Shown here: positions 41,701 to 51,973 of the stretch, piece after piece
Layout: each line of letters begins with the position of its first letter
Numbering within the stretch: the first letter of the stretch is position 1
Assembly (NCBI RefSeq): GCF_033473495.1
Contig: NC_088937.1
Coordinates: 310,001-374,000, forward strand
Direction: 5' to 3'
From: Cercospora beticola
Lineage: Eukaryota > Ascomycota > Dothideomycetes > Mycosphaerellales > Mycosphaerellaceae
DNA length: 64,000 nt
Notes under the pieces: model-generated
The model's input: only the letters and a program-made list of their open reading frames with translations
What the model was told of the DNA's origin: nothing
The model's database searches: none
Made by a program: the position numbers and the translations under genes

Positions 41701-44023
41701 GTAGTTCCTCGGTACTGCGATGGGTCATGTTGCTGACCAAGGCCTTGCAGAGGGCTGGGCTCGATGACTTGTCGCCCAATGCCTGCTTTGCATATGGCAG
41801 CAGTACTTGAACGCGGGTGTTGGATCCAGCGACCTTGCCGACTTTGGCCGTGACGTCCAGAAGGCGGAGTTTTACTTGCGGCTCAGGGGTCGCAACTACA
41901 TGCGAGGCAAGGCAAGAATAAACACTTGCGCGCAGGGCCTGTTTCAACTCCTTGCGCTCGGCCTTCGTGGCGCCGTTGATCGTATCTGCCAAGTGCTGGA
42001 GGATATAATTTTGATCGATAACACAGTCTTCGAGGACCGCAACGATGCCATCAGCAATGAATTTGTGCGCATCGGCGGAGGACAACCACTGCACATTGAA
42101 TCCAGCCGGGCCGTAAGCAGAGGGTTTCGCCCACACTGTCGATTCCTTGAGCTTCTTGACATCGTATGTGCTGTGCAGAGCAAGACAGGTGGAAGCAGCA
42201 GCGCTTCTCGCAGCCTTGACAGAGTCGCTAAGACCGGAGATAACATACGGAATCAGCAATTGCAAGTCGACTGATTGACCACTTTTGCGAACCTGCTCCA
42301 GCAGCTCTCGGGTGACTTGCAGCGCTTTGACTCGCACTGACGCGGGAACATCACTCGTCCATGTACGAGCAAGGAATGTGAGCATGGTCGGCTGTTGTGT
42401 CAGGCTCTTGCGAGCGAGAGAGGGCAGGCTGAAGAAGGTGGCCACATCCTGTTTCGAAGGCAATGCTGCCTGAAAAGCTGAACAGTAGTCTGCGAAGATG
42501 GCTGAATGTGCTTCGTCCAGGAATGAGAAGTTGGTGGAATCGATCTTGGGAAGGTCTTCAAACAATGCTTTGGTCTCGATGGCTTCCATATCGAATTGTG
42601 AGTCGAGCAACATCTGATCTCTCTCTTCGTCCCGAGTCTCGTCCCCGTCCGTCAATCTCAGGGTGAGGCTTCCGTCCAGTTCGGCGAGATTGATATTTGC
42701 TCTCTGAGCCGCCAATTGCAATTGCCGCGCCCCGTGCTCCTCCTCGGAGGCACGAGAAGCAATAGTGATGAGATCGCGTCGGCTATTGGCATCAGATTCG
42801 GCCGATGGGAGATCGGCAATCGCACGAAGCGTGCTCTCCAAGATATACACGGCGTGTGACTCGGGTAACGATTGTGAAGAGAGAATTGCTGGCAGCAGCT
42901 GCATCGCGCGTGCGTCTGACGTGCCCTTGATCAGGTCCAGAGCACCCAATGCAACTCCGGTGAGCAGATTATCCACTCTGTAGTTTCCACCCACTCGATC
43001 GAGAATCTCCAGTGCCTCTTCCTGCTGGAGAAGTGCACGGACTGTGCCTTTGGACAGAGTCAACTGTTCCTTTTCCTCTGCAAGCACCGAGAGACAGATG
43101 ATGCCGTCCTCAATTGTCTGCTCGGTCCAACCGCTCGCCACTGCGTCCATGAGGGCATTCAAGGTAGCCTCACTGAGGTCAGCCTTGGTTGCCATGATGG
43201 TCATGATCATGCAACTTCCCAAATACAGCTCCGGCACACCCTGAATGGCGAATGCTCCGCGAAGGATGGGAAGCACTTTCATCAGCATATCCTCCTCTTT
43301 CTGCCTGCGAACTTCCTTCCTTCCGGAACGGGACGCATCGATCATATTGTTGACAGCCTGTGCGGTAATGCTGGCCCAGAATCCCAAAAGCATTGGCTGC
43401 TGGTACTTGAGCTTCGCAACGCCCAGCATATACTGGCTGAACGCGGAGAACAGAGCAGACTGGTTACTCGCAGCAGCCACGATGGCGTGACGAGGCGGAT
43501 TCTGCAATGATGTGACATACGGATGCAAGAATCGGAAATTCGGCGGCAGCTGTTCGGGCAAGATCGAGAGGAGGGTCGGGAAAATATGCGAAGCGTGGTA
43601 CGGCAGAAACGTGAACAGCACGGCCTCTGTGTTGTACTCTTGCACTCGGAACCTTCTGACGAGCCATTCCATGGCCTTCATCGCCGGCTTCAGCAGTAAT
43701 CGTCCTCCAAGCAGCCCCAGAAACCGCACAATAACCGTATCCAGCTCTTCATTCTCTTGCACCGTCATATTCGTCCGATCCTCCGTCTTACTCTGCTCGC
43801 TGAACAGATTCCGCGCATACGGTCTGAATCGCTTGTCCAACTCGCATAACTCCTCGAATCCTTCCAGACATATTTGGTAGATGGTATCGAATTTTTGGGT
43901 AGCGGCATCTCGAGGTTCGAACAGTAGCGATTTACTGTGGCGCGCCTTTTGCGCTTTCAGGTCGAGCTGGTGTGTGCTGTTGGCCGCAATGGCGGCCAAT
44001 TGCTGCTGCAGAGCCGTTGCCAT
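38714..44023 (-). CDS. UTP10: UTP10, U3 snoRNP-associated HEAT-repeat protein
   Basis: Large component of the small-subunit processome (t-UTP subcomplex), needed for 18S rRNA maturation and rDNA transcription in the nucleolus. A single uninterrupted exon of 1769 aa matches the usual length. The ATG at 44023 (GCCATGGC) was chosen over a non-ATG extension. The start MATALQQQLAAIAANSTHQLDLKAQ and then KSLLFEPRDA are family hallmarks, followed by helical HEAT-like repeats over the whole length. The C-terminal BP28CT-like region ends with EDDEGVVERECLRWIAQIEEVTGESLEGML. It is divergent from NRDE2, with 276 bp between starts. Confidence 0.95.
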   Translation of the reverse strand: MATALQQQLAAIAANSTHQLDLKAQKARHSKSLLFEPRDAATQKFDTIYQICLEGFEELCELDKRFRPYARNLFSEQSKTEDRTNMTVQENEELDTVIVRFLGLLGGRLLLKPAMKAMEWLVRRFRVQEYNTEAVLFTFLPYHASHIFPTLLSILPEQLPPNFRFLHPYVTSLQNPPRHAIVAAASNQSALFSAFSQYMLGVAKLKYQQPMLLGFWASITAQAVNNMIDASRSGRKEVRRQKEEDMLMKVLPILRGAFAIQGVPELYLGSCMIMTIMATKADLSEATLNALMDAVASGWTEQTIEDGIICLSVLAEEKEQLTLSKGTVRALLQQEEALEILDRVGGNYRVDNLLTGVALGALDLIKGTSDARAMQLLPAILSSQSLPESHAVYILESTLRAIADLPSAESDANSRRDLITIASRASEEEHGARQLQLAAQRANINLAELDGSLTLRLTDGDETRDEERDQMLLDSQFDMEAIETKALFEDLPKIDSTNFSFLDEAHSAIFADYCSAFQAALPSKQDVATFFSLPSLARKSLTQQPTMLTFLARTWTSDVPASVRVKALQVTRELLEQVRKSGQSVDLQLLIPYVISGLSDSVKAARSAAASTCLALHSTYDVKKLKESTVWAKPSAYGPAGFNVQWLSSADAHKFIADGIVAVLEDCVIDQNYILQHLADTINGATKAERKELKQALRASVYSCLASHVVATPEPQVKLRLLDVTAKVGKVAGSNTRVQVLLPYAKQALGDKSSSPALCKALVSNMTHRSTEELQFSKDLAGGQYGADRAQYAFARLSQLWRNMKQNSQTDVADWLLDLSLGGEGSTASEELQAQAVETLRNLTLPSEILVHLVESLPSVAQLQGHPTPAKKQRTSRTSDVSKLASIDKSKLDAAIRRITLVLEIVEGSKAEQHPQLLKGLFYLLSELQHYKTLLDSELVYLQGLLINNLLSVVKGLKNASNKDVDRSVVRADLIVDCVRTTSSTQVHQSALLLMSSLASWAPDLVLHSVMPLFTFMGSTILKQGDDYSAHVTDQTVARIIPPLAASLKKKGRDLLTGSAELLLSFTAAFEHIPLHRRAGLFHNLVQTLGPEESLFAIMAMLIERYPEDSTVLPFVSDLMSHFPSTVELGAIRRYLDLVFDTLKSKRTLSDVILGYGEKNADQAKASTIVLMEGLASTLSREALRRKLAKELKLGAETASSLQNTYSVILEKTMQLGLQVTKSEDLSDSASNVLTALLGLMPTSDFIESSAMLMQTGSDEIRQQVFWSLEQRVETARRGDATLQKVFIEVLPNCALFVASSQPIATRTAAITCIDRIADKFGKTDRSSVMSVAQEIAGDAALGEKDDDLRRISILCLASMVEVLGDEMIPILPKTFDTVLRYMHETLHEGDGEANMELLVAGFSFAMAVLDHIPWMLSGKYLDRLLVLAAESDADTVQRFIALAARKVSANDFLGAIERTWAEVVKIATEDDVDAARIHVTALNTAVQHHTKATIAQNAQLLFKILLLAFDLRRQLADEDDEDLSSLFDMVNDTTMQAVLKLNDNTFRPFFIRLTEWAFAGLPKTDHKGALLRTSSLYSFSLVLFEQLKSLVTSYASFLLENAASLLTTLSTGDEQELELLELVLDTLTSNFSNDQDGFWQSPAHFDAIAKPLVSRLGLAATYDVNSHVIPAITELAACVSSQDHHKTMNGLIMTFMRNENSAVRLAAIKAERSLTERLHIDWLNSLPEMLPFISELQEDDEGVVERECLRWIAQIEEVTGESLEGMLQ

Positions 44024-44299
44024 GGCTCTTCCTCTTTCGCAGCAGCACTTCAAGCAATGTTTGCCAGATAGACGACGGATATTGGAACGTCGAAGAGAGT
44101 GAAGTTCATCTCGTGAACTTTTTTGAGCTTGCGCTTAAGGTTCTCCAGACTCAGCACTTTCGCGCGCACAAGTCGTGGGACTTCGGGCCAACCTCTTCCA
44201 ACAACATCTCCGCCGCCTGCGTCTTCGTTCCATCACCAGGTAAGTGATATTTATCGTCGGCGTTACGTCTTGGAATGCACTCAGACTGATTTGATACAG
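44024..44299. promoter_or_regulatory. Bidirectional promoter of UTP10 and NRDE2, with a 5'-UTR intron
   Basis: 276 bp between two divergent RNA-processing genes. A canonical donor GTAAGT at 44240 and acceptor ACAG at 44296-44299 flank a 60-nt intron whose last base directly precedes the NRDE2 ATG at 44300. The upstream frame has no ATG, so this is a 5'-UTR intron. Confidence 0.65.
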
Positions 44300-47200
44300 A
44301 TGGACAAGCCAGCAGTTCCGAAGTTCAGCAGTTTCAAGCCCAAGCCAAAGAAAGACTCCAAGCTTCAAGGAGATGAGGTACAGATAGACAGATCGGCGGG
44401 TGACGACCGCAAGGACCGGAATCGCAAATCTGAGCATCGAGAGAGACGTGACAGGGAACAAGGAGACTACCGAGAGCATCGAGAGCATCGGAATCACGAG
44501 TCACACAGATCACATCGCCACCGTGACCGCGACAGCCACGACAGATCACGACACTCTCGACACCGCGGCCAGGAACGTGGCGTTGAACACCGAGTGAAGG
44601 AGAAAACTTCAGATCATGGCGAAGTGACTGATCGACCTATTCGGTAAGTCACGGCACTTCTCACGGGCATTGAGCAGTCGACCACTTCAGTACAGTCTTC
44701 AATCTGCACACATTGCACTCTACGCGCAAATCAACTGCTTACGCTACCATATAGGGATGCAGCTTCACATCCAGATCTGGAAGAATCCGAGCTCTTCCTC
44801 GTCGATCGAAGAGGCGATTCGAAGAGTGTAGAATATGGCAGCCTCCATCGCTATAGTGTGCCTCCATACCGTCGCGTTGGCCATGGCAGAGTCCTTGGAC
44901 TTGACGCCAACTTCAAAATCGATCGTGAGGCAAGCACCGACAAGGAGATCTCCTTGATGAATGTTCGGAAGAAGCGCGAAGGCGGTGATGCGCGAAGACT
45001 GCTCACCTCTCGCCATGGTCGACCAAAGGAGGGTCATTATCGATTCATCGTGCCAAGTGTGCCGGCAAAGGCCACGAAAGACGATGACTTGGGATGCGAT
45101 TACGTGGACTTGAGATCTTCTCGCAAAAGGAAGCGTGATTCGGAGTCTCCGCAGCCTGGAGTCGACTATCGATCGATTGAAGGCAAGGCCAAACCTGGAC
45201 CGGCCGACGAGGACCTGGCTCTTGATACGGACTCTGACATTGATGGCTTCGACCATGATCGGGATTTGGTCGCTCGGCAGCAGAATGCAGTACTATCAAA
45301 GCAGACAAAAGCCGCTCCTCGTGATGTAAAAGCATGGCAAGCTCTCATCAATCACCAAGCCAGACTTGTGAACCCGGGCAAAATGCTCTCAAGTTTTGCC
45401 TCATCTGAAAGGCGGACGCTCGCAGATTTGCGATTGTCGATTGTGCGTGAGGCACAAGCCAATATATCGAAAGATATGCCAGGCTACGAAGAACTCGTGC
45501 TCGCCATGATCGGGGAAGGCCGTTACATCTGGGATAGCAATAAGAGGACACAGAAATGGGAAGAAGCACTTCAAGAGTGTCCCACGAGTATACTGCTTTG
45601 GACGCGCTATTTGAACCATGTTCAGGACGGTCCTTCAGGCTTTCAGTACGAGACGTGCAAAGAGGCATATATGCGGTGTCTCGCTATGCTTCGGAAATCT
45701 GCACAGAAGGCAATTGGAAAGCAGCTGCAGGAGATAGCTGCAGTGCAGATCTATGTGCTTTTGCGCTATACGACATTTGTTCGAGGAGCTGGCTATATTG
45801 AGCTTTCGATTGCGACGTGGCAAGCACTTCTGGAATGGATCACTCGTGCGCCGGACGTGCTGAAAGAGTCCAGCCTGGTGGATCGTCTGCCTGCGTTCGA
45901 GGACTTCTGGGATAGCGAGTGTCCTCGATTTGGAGAAGCAGATGCTTCAGGCTGGTCGAATTACCATACCAATGGCACAATCTCCACTCGAGCTCCAGAG
46001 ATTTCGCATGGTACGAAGACAGCAAACTCGACTTTTGCCGACACACTCAGCATTGAGAGAGAATGGAGCAGATCTGTCTGTCTGTCGACAACTGCAGATG
46101 ATGATGCTGCAGTGGAGGATCCTTTCCGATACGTGATGTTCTCGGACATTAGCGACGTGCTCGAGCGCTGCGATAGACTGGAGAGTCATCGTATCCTGCT
46201 CATCCATGCTGTACTCTTCTTCCTTGGAATGCCCTCGTTGCCTGCCGAGTCCGTCGATGGAGATGCTGCGACACACTTTTCGGCCTGGACACGAGACGCG
46301 CATCTCGCTCGAGCCAGGCACTCGCAGCCGTCACGATTCGACGGCAATCAGGGTTCTGCGCGCAGCAGATCGATGCTTGAAACGGTCGATAGCCTGTTCG
46401 ACGGGACTGCATTTGAGGTACACCCTTCGGCAGTCAACTTCATTGACCGCCTCCTCGAACAGCTTCTGGCTACACAATTTGACGAAGGCATCGCGGAGTA
46501 TTCACTGGCGTACAAATGCCGACATTTGCCCGATGCTGCGACAAAAACGGCGAAGCAACTGCTCAAGACCCATTCTTCAAGTCTGCGTCTCTACAACGCG
46601 TTTGCACTTCTGCAGGTGTCGCGCAAAGACGAACAGGACTTGCAAAAGGCGCTTCAAGTATGGTCGACTGCGATCAACATGCGCACAAGTCTGCCTGAGA
46701 ACAAACAAGACGACGTCGTTCTGCTCTGGCAAAGCCGGCTGTTATGCCTCGCCAGGAAGACGTCGGATAGTCGCGCGCTTCTGTCGAGTCTCATGACCAT
46801 TTGCGAATCGAGTGGTGATGCGGAACTGCAGCAGCTCAAGGTCCGGCGTGAGCTGGAAAGCGGTTTCGATCGGATGCTGCTCGCCGAAAGATACTGCCAT
46901 GCCGCGGCTTACGCGAATTTGCTTGCTTGGCTGGCATATCTGACGAACGAGTGCTCAATTAACGCGAGTCTAGAAACATACGGAAAGTATGCGCGCCTGC
47001 TGTCGAATGCGAGTTCTTCGCCAGGTCTTGAGCTTCTCCTTCAGCACAAAACCCAGCTACTTGATATGCACATCAGTCATCGACGCGCATACAAGCCCGC
47101 CATACTCCGCAAAGAAGTCGAGAACGATCTCCAACTCTTTCCAAGCAACAGTGTCCTTCTCAGCCTGCGCTCTCGCCTGAGCAACCAGGATCGTTTGCGA

Positions 47201-47680
47201 GAGGTCATCAGCGCGAGCAGCACAAGCGACGCAGCGACAGCACGAAGACCCGAGCACTCGGACATGGTTCGATGGACCCACTCGCTATCCAATGCGCTCA
47301 GGCGCGTGACTGACGAGAATGCTTCTGGAGTCACTATGAACACGATCCGCTCTGTTTTCTCCAATGCAGTCTCGGATCCTGACGGTCAAATCAAACATTC
47401 TCCCCTGCTGTGGGAATTGTGGCTTGAGTGGGAGTACAGTCTCATTCACGGATCAGCCGCAAGTACCAAAGAGAAACCAATGAAAAGAACGAAACAGGTC
47501 CTACTAGACGGCATGAGACACATTCCTTGGCATTTGGGCTTCGTAGTCCGAGGGATGGGGTTGTTCGCTGATTTACCACCTACCAAACAGCAAAAGGAAG
47601 AGTTGAAGCAATGGCTCGATGTCCTCGTCGAGAGGGGATTTCGCGTGAGAAGCTCGTTGGAGGCTGCAATAATGGGATAG
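44300..47680 (+). CDS. NRDE2: NRDE2-family nuclear RNA-processing / RNAi factor
   Basis: Relative of C. elegans NRDE-2 and S. pombe Nrl1, which associate with the Mtl1/MTR4 helicase and spliceosome in nuclear RNA surveillance and heterochromatin. Exons 44300-44643 and 44755-47680 (111-nt intron) give 1089 aa. The N-terminus is an Arg/Asp/His/Ser-rich charged tract (many HRERR, HRDRD motifs). The exon junction falls just before the family signature LFLVDRRGDSKSVEYGSL and PPYRRVGHGRVLGLD. The body is made of HAT/TPR-like helices, including VKAWQALINHQ and LWTRYLNHVQ. The end shows LLDGMRHIPWHLGFVVRGM. Confidence 0.93.
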
Positions 47681-48547
47681 GAGCTCTGTAGCTATGAGTT
47701 CAGGAAAATGAAAATGAAACAGAATTCGCACGTTGCACGCTCTGGGCTAGAGAACCAGTTGCCGGTCCCGCTGCTTCGGAGACGTTGAAAGCTTGTCGGA
47801 ATATGAACATGTCTCAAAGATATGGTTCCGTGGTTCGGAGGGTTCTGTTTCGAAGTGACAGCTGCCATTGCACTTGACTCGTTGAGAATTCTCCGGCTGT
47901 GATGGTGGTGAATATCCAGACGCTCGTGCTGTGCATGTGTATTCTCGGAGCTGATGAGGGATGTTGCATGCAGACGCGGTATGTTGCAGCTGATATCTGG
48001 TCGAGAAACACGCTCCTTCCCTCGTGAACGTGCAGCGAAAGAGCTGGAAAGACGCCGATTGGCAGGCGCATGTCACGTGTTTTAGCGTCATGTTGCGAGC
48101 AGGAGCCGAAGCTTGTGCGTTAGTTAGTCGATCCCCTCTCTCCGCGTCTTCCAGCGTTCGTGTGTTGACCGACTGACGGCCGACCGACTTCTTCTCTTCT
48201 TCTTCGTTCTACACTTCCTCGACTGGAAGATTGTCGACATTGATTCTTGTACATTCTTGCACATACCCACCTCTTTCTTGCTGATCCCCGCATCTCCGAA
48301 CACGAACACAACGCATCCGCCAGCGCAACAGAGACCCACTCACAGCCAACCCGCGGACTCAGGCACAGACGTTCCGTGCGCCATCCTGCACCACCTGCCG
48401 AAAGCTTGCAGTGAATTGTTTGGCTGAAGATCAGAGGGTCACGGACTCCAGGTACGACAATGATCAAACAGCAGACACAACTCTGTTGTTGATGTGCTGC
48501 ACTGCACTTCTTTTCATCACACCAACTCATAACACACGCCCGCTATC
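47681..48547. other. Intergenic interval with long 5' leader
   Basis: 867 bp between NRDE2 and the next gene on the same strand. The part from 48120 is rich in pyrimidine tracts (TCTTCTTCTTC) typical of fungal promoters and leaders. No gene was recognised. Confidence 0.45.
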
Positions 48548-51106
48548 ATGGCCGGGATCACGCGTGATCATGTGCTGATAACCGCCCTGCAGGATCACAG
48601 GTACTCCCACCTCACCACCCTGCAGGAGATGGAGGAGTCTCCGCCGCCGCCAGTCCCGCCCAAAGATGCTGCCTTCCAGCTGAACACCACCACCATGATG
48701 GACCTCACCGGACCTCCCACCGCGCCGGCTAGTGGCTCGAAACGCAGACGAGATGCGGCAGACGATGTCAATTATCACTACGGCTTCCGAAACGACCCTG
48801 CCGACGTCAGTGACAACGACCGCCCGACGCCATCGAAACGCTCGCGTTCGCAAGTGCGAGCCAATGACGGCTACGTATCCGACACACCTTCGCAGAAAGC
48901 CGCCCAGCTGCGCCGTAAAAAGGGCATCCGCAACCTCTCTAATCTCAATCTGCGCCATGCTGCTTCTACTTCAGTCCTGCCGAGGAGACAAGACTCTCCG
49001 CCGCGCGAGTCGAGGTTTCAGGAAGGTAGCTTGACAGACAAACCCAGCCAGCAACCACCCTCCGTCTTCACGAAAATGCCGCGATCGGAAAGCGGCAACC
49101 TCTCCTACGTGGATGAGCTCATGGCCGATTACCACGATGGTATGCCCACGCCTGCAAGAGATGTCCAGGCGACGATCGAGCACGAGAAGCAAATAATGCC
49201 AGATCGAGTCGCCGAGATTAATTCGCGGGACGGGAAAGAGGAGGAAGGTGGAATGTTCAAGTTTGGCAAGTCCTGGGGCTCGAGCTTCAAGCCCATTGCG
49301 CTCTGGAATCGCCTGTGGAATGATACGAAAGAGGACTTGACGCGAAAGAACAAATTGGAGGCGGAGAGGAAGGCGAGGTTGAAAGCTGAGGCAGAAGCGA
49401 AGTATGCGCAGATGAAGAGTGCTGGACAATTCGTGCCAACTCAGGCTACGCCGCGGGATTCTGGCGTTGTTGTGGATAATCGCGAGTCCATCGATTCGTA
49501 CAAGGGACATTCGCGGGAGCAGCAAAGCATTGGAGGAGCTTCTCAATATGGAAATACCACGGATACTACTTCTCAGGCAGGACAATCTCGAGAGCAGAGC
49601 GAGCAGGCGACACAAACGCCACAAGTGCAGCAACCCCCACGAACGATACGCGGTAGGCTGTCTCGTATGCACTTGCGCAAGCCGTCGTTGGGCTCTCTCA
49701 CTGGTACCGTCAAGCGAGCCAAGTCGGATTGGAATCTGGCCGCCTCGCAACGAGAGTCTTCTACTTCCGTGTCACCTACGAAACTCGAGTTCGATGGATC
49801 TGCTTCGATCCTCCGAAGTAGTGCCTCCAAGTATGACCTCAAGAAGCAAGATCGCTTATCGAAGCGTGTCAGCAACCTGGAGGAGAAGCTTTACAAAGCA
49901 AGGATGGAGCTCGACAATGCCCTAGCTGAAGCCTCGCCAGCTCCCAAGCTCAGCAGCAAATTTGAGCGCTTCACTCCTGTCAGTAGTGTCAAGAGCAGTT
50001 ACAAGAGGTCTCGATTCGTTCCTGGAGCTTTGCCGACATTGCCTAGTGAGCGAGTTCTCTTTCCAGAACTGCGTGGACCGGAGACCTATGAGGAAACAGT
50101 GCCACGTGCAGAGGAGACCACCAGAACCCGCCCAGAGATTGATCTCAATACGGCTTTCGATGACGTGGATGAAGAGGCGACAATGCGACAGGTCAAGGCT
50201 TCGCCACGCCGTACCCACGCGAAGGATATTTTCAAGAAGCCGGATGTCCCTGACAAGCCGATCAGTCGACAGAGCAATGAGAAGAATCGGGATCCTGCGC
50301 CGGCTGCAGCAAAGGACGATGAGTCCGATGCCGAAGGTGACCACGAGGACAATGCGGCCGAGGTCGATGGGAATAAGACTTCCGGCAATGGCACACTCAT
50401 GGTGAAGTTCAAGACGAAGAAGACCGGCAAGTCGAAGAAGCGTAGATCGCTGGCCAACGACGACAAGGTCTTCCAGCCCGACAAAGTAACCAGCGACGAT
50501 GATGCTGAGTGGGATGAAGCTGCTCCGACCAGTACTAAGAAGAAGCGCAAGTCTGCCGGCAAGACCGAGAACAGTCCTGCGGGTAAGAACACGAGTAGCG
50601 CTCCAAAGCCAAAGTCACCCCAGAATAAGACGACGAAGAGAACGACTACGATGACACGATCGAAGAAGAAAGCAGACCCGAAAACGCAGACTGTAGAAGT
50701 CGAACAAGAGAAGATGCAGATCACCGAGGACATCGAAGTCGTCCCTAGTGAGGACGAGCTGGCACGTCCTCCATCCTCCGGCGGCGATGATGCCATTCTG
50801 GAACCTGTCTACGAAGAAGAGGAAGAGAGTACCATGCCTTTGCAGGACGAGCCACCGAATCCGACTGCGACAGCGACGCCTTCTAAGTACGGGCGTCACT
50901 CGCTTCGCTCTCGTTCGAACAGTCCCCTCAAACGCAATACTTGCGCTTTGCCTCGTGCTGGTTTTGCAGCGAGCTCGCCAGGCAAGAATGGAGTGGGTCA
51001 GCATGTTCGTTCTGTGAGTGACGGGTCGGTCAAGTTGGCTGCGAATGGTGCTGGGAAGAGGGGCAGTAAGGATGAGGATTTTGAGTGGCCGGATGATGTG
51101 TTCTGA
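48548..51106 (+). CDS. Disordered, basic/acidic nuclear-type protein (fungal-specific)
   Basis: Single exon, 852 aa, ATG at 48548. It is mostly low complexity: Pro runs near the start (SPPPPVPPKD), many basic clusters that look like nuclear localisation signals (GSKRRRD, KKKRKSAGK, KTGKSKKRRS), acidic tracts, and Ser/Thr-Pro sites. Ordered-looking parts are FKPIALWNRLWNDTKEDL followed by a helical KLEAERKARLKAEAEAKYAQ region near residues 260-300, and a coiled coil LSKRVSNLEEKLYKARMELD near 440, then FVPGALPTLPSERVLFPE. The end has CDK-like SPLKR sites. I recognise this layout only as a widely annotated fungal nuclear protein without assigned role. Confidence 0.85.
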   Translation: MAGITRDHVLITALQDHRYSHLTTLQEMEESPPPPVPPKDAAFQLNTTTMMDLTGPPTAPASGSKRRRDAADDVNYHYGFRNDPADVSDNDRPTPSKRSRSQVRANDGYVSDTPSQKAAQLRRKKGIRNLSNLNLRHAASTSVLPRRQDSPPRESRFQEGSLTDKPSQQPPSVFTKMPRSESGNLSYVDELMADYHDGMPTPARDVQATIEHEKQIMPDRVAEINSRDGKEEEGGMFKFGKSWGSSFKPIALWNRLWNDTKEDLTRKNKLEAERKARLKAEAEAKYAQMKSAGQFVPTQATPRDSGVVVDNRESIDSYKGHSREQQSIGGASQYGNTTDTTSQAGQSREQSEQATQTPQVQQPPRTIRGRLSRMHLRKPSLGSLTGTVKRAKSDWNLAASQRESSTSVSPTKLEFDGSASILRSSASKYDLKKQDRLSKRVSNLEEKLYKARMELDNALAEASPAPKLSSKFERFTPVSSVKSSYKRSRFVPGALPTLPSERVLFPELRGPETYEETVPRAEETTRTRPEIDLNTAFDDVDEEATMRQVKASPRRTHAKDIFKKPDVPDKPISRQSNEKNRDPAPAAAKDDESDAEGDHEDNAAEVDGNKTSGNGTLMVKFKTKKTGKSKKRRSLANDDKVFQPDKVTSDDDAEWDEAAPTSTKKKRKSAGKTENSPAGKNTSSAPKPKSPQNKTTKRTTTMTRSKKKADPKTQTVEVEQEKMQITEDIEVVPSEDELARPPSSGGDDAILEPVYEEEEESTMPLQDEPPNPTATATPSKYGRHSLRSRSNSPLKRNTCALPRAGFAASSPGKNGVGQHVRSVSDGSVKLAANGAGKRGSKDEDFEWPDDVF

Positions 51107-51973
51107 GCGACCCATGAGCTTGATTTCTTGCTGATTGTTCCATCGCTGGTCACAGGACCTTGGACGAGCATGCATCGGGAACCCCTTTCGATTAATGTGT
51201 ACTTGACTGTACATTTTGCACATAACAACGACGCAAACAGCGAGGCAGAGCCTTTCATACGATTGGAGATTGAAGAAGGAACAGAGAGGAACCCGGATTG
51301 ATAATGAGAACGAGAGCGAGAATCGCTGCGCACCGTACAGACTGATTCATTTGAGCGCGCATCATCGCAAACCAAGATTCCTGGACTTTTCTGTACGAGA
51401 GATTGATCACGAAAGCAAGCGAGCATAGCATATCATAGCGTTTTTCTGATTGATTGAAACTTCGCACGATTCAGCGAGCATGAACGAAGCGAGGAAGGAA
51501 GCATTGGGAGAGGGCGTTTGTTCTTTGTTCTGCTTGGTTTGGGGGGTGAGAAGATGACACGCGCTGTGCATGGTGAAGGGAGAGGTCGATGAGATGAAGT
51601 GGGGAGGTAGTGGTAGTAGATAATGTATGAATGAATGAAGGACATTGAACATTCGGCCTCTCCTCCGGTGCCTTGTGGGATGAGAGTTTCTTTGTGTTTG
51701 TTGGCGCGATCGCTTCCGAAGTTTTCTGGTGTTTCCGGACAGGAGATAGACTGGCCACGGCTCCGTACGCTGCGCTGTGCAACACTGCCGTGAAGGATAT
51801 GTTGCGCAGTTCCGTGCGTGGAAGATTTGCAGTTACGCCACGGGCATTCCTTGGAAATTTACTGCCTGGCGTAACCAAACGCGTAACACAAGGCTGACGC
51901 TGAAGCTGAGGAACAGGCTTGACGCCAGCTGAGGACCAGTTGCCCCAGTCGCATGGCAAGGCTGTGAGGATAC
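51107..51973. other. Intergenic interval
   Basis: 867 bp without a supported gene. Open frames on both strands are short and overlap. Confidence 0.4.
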
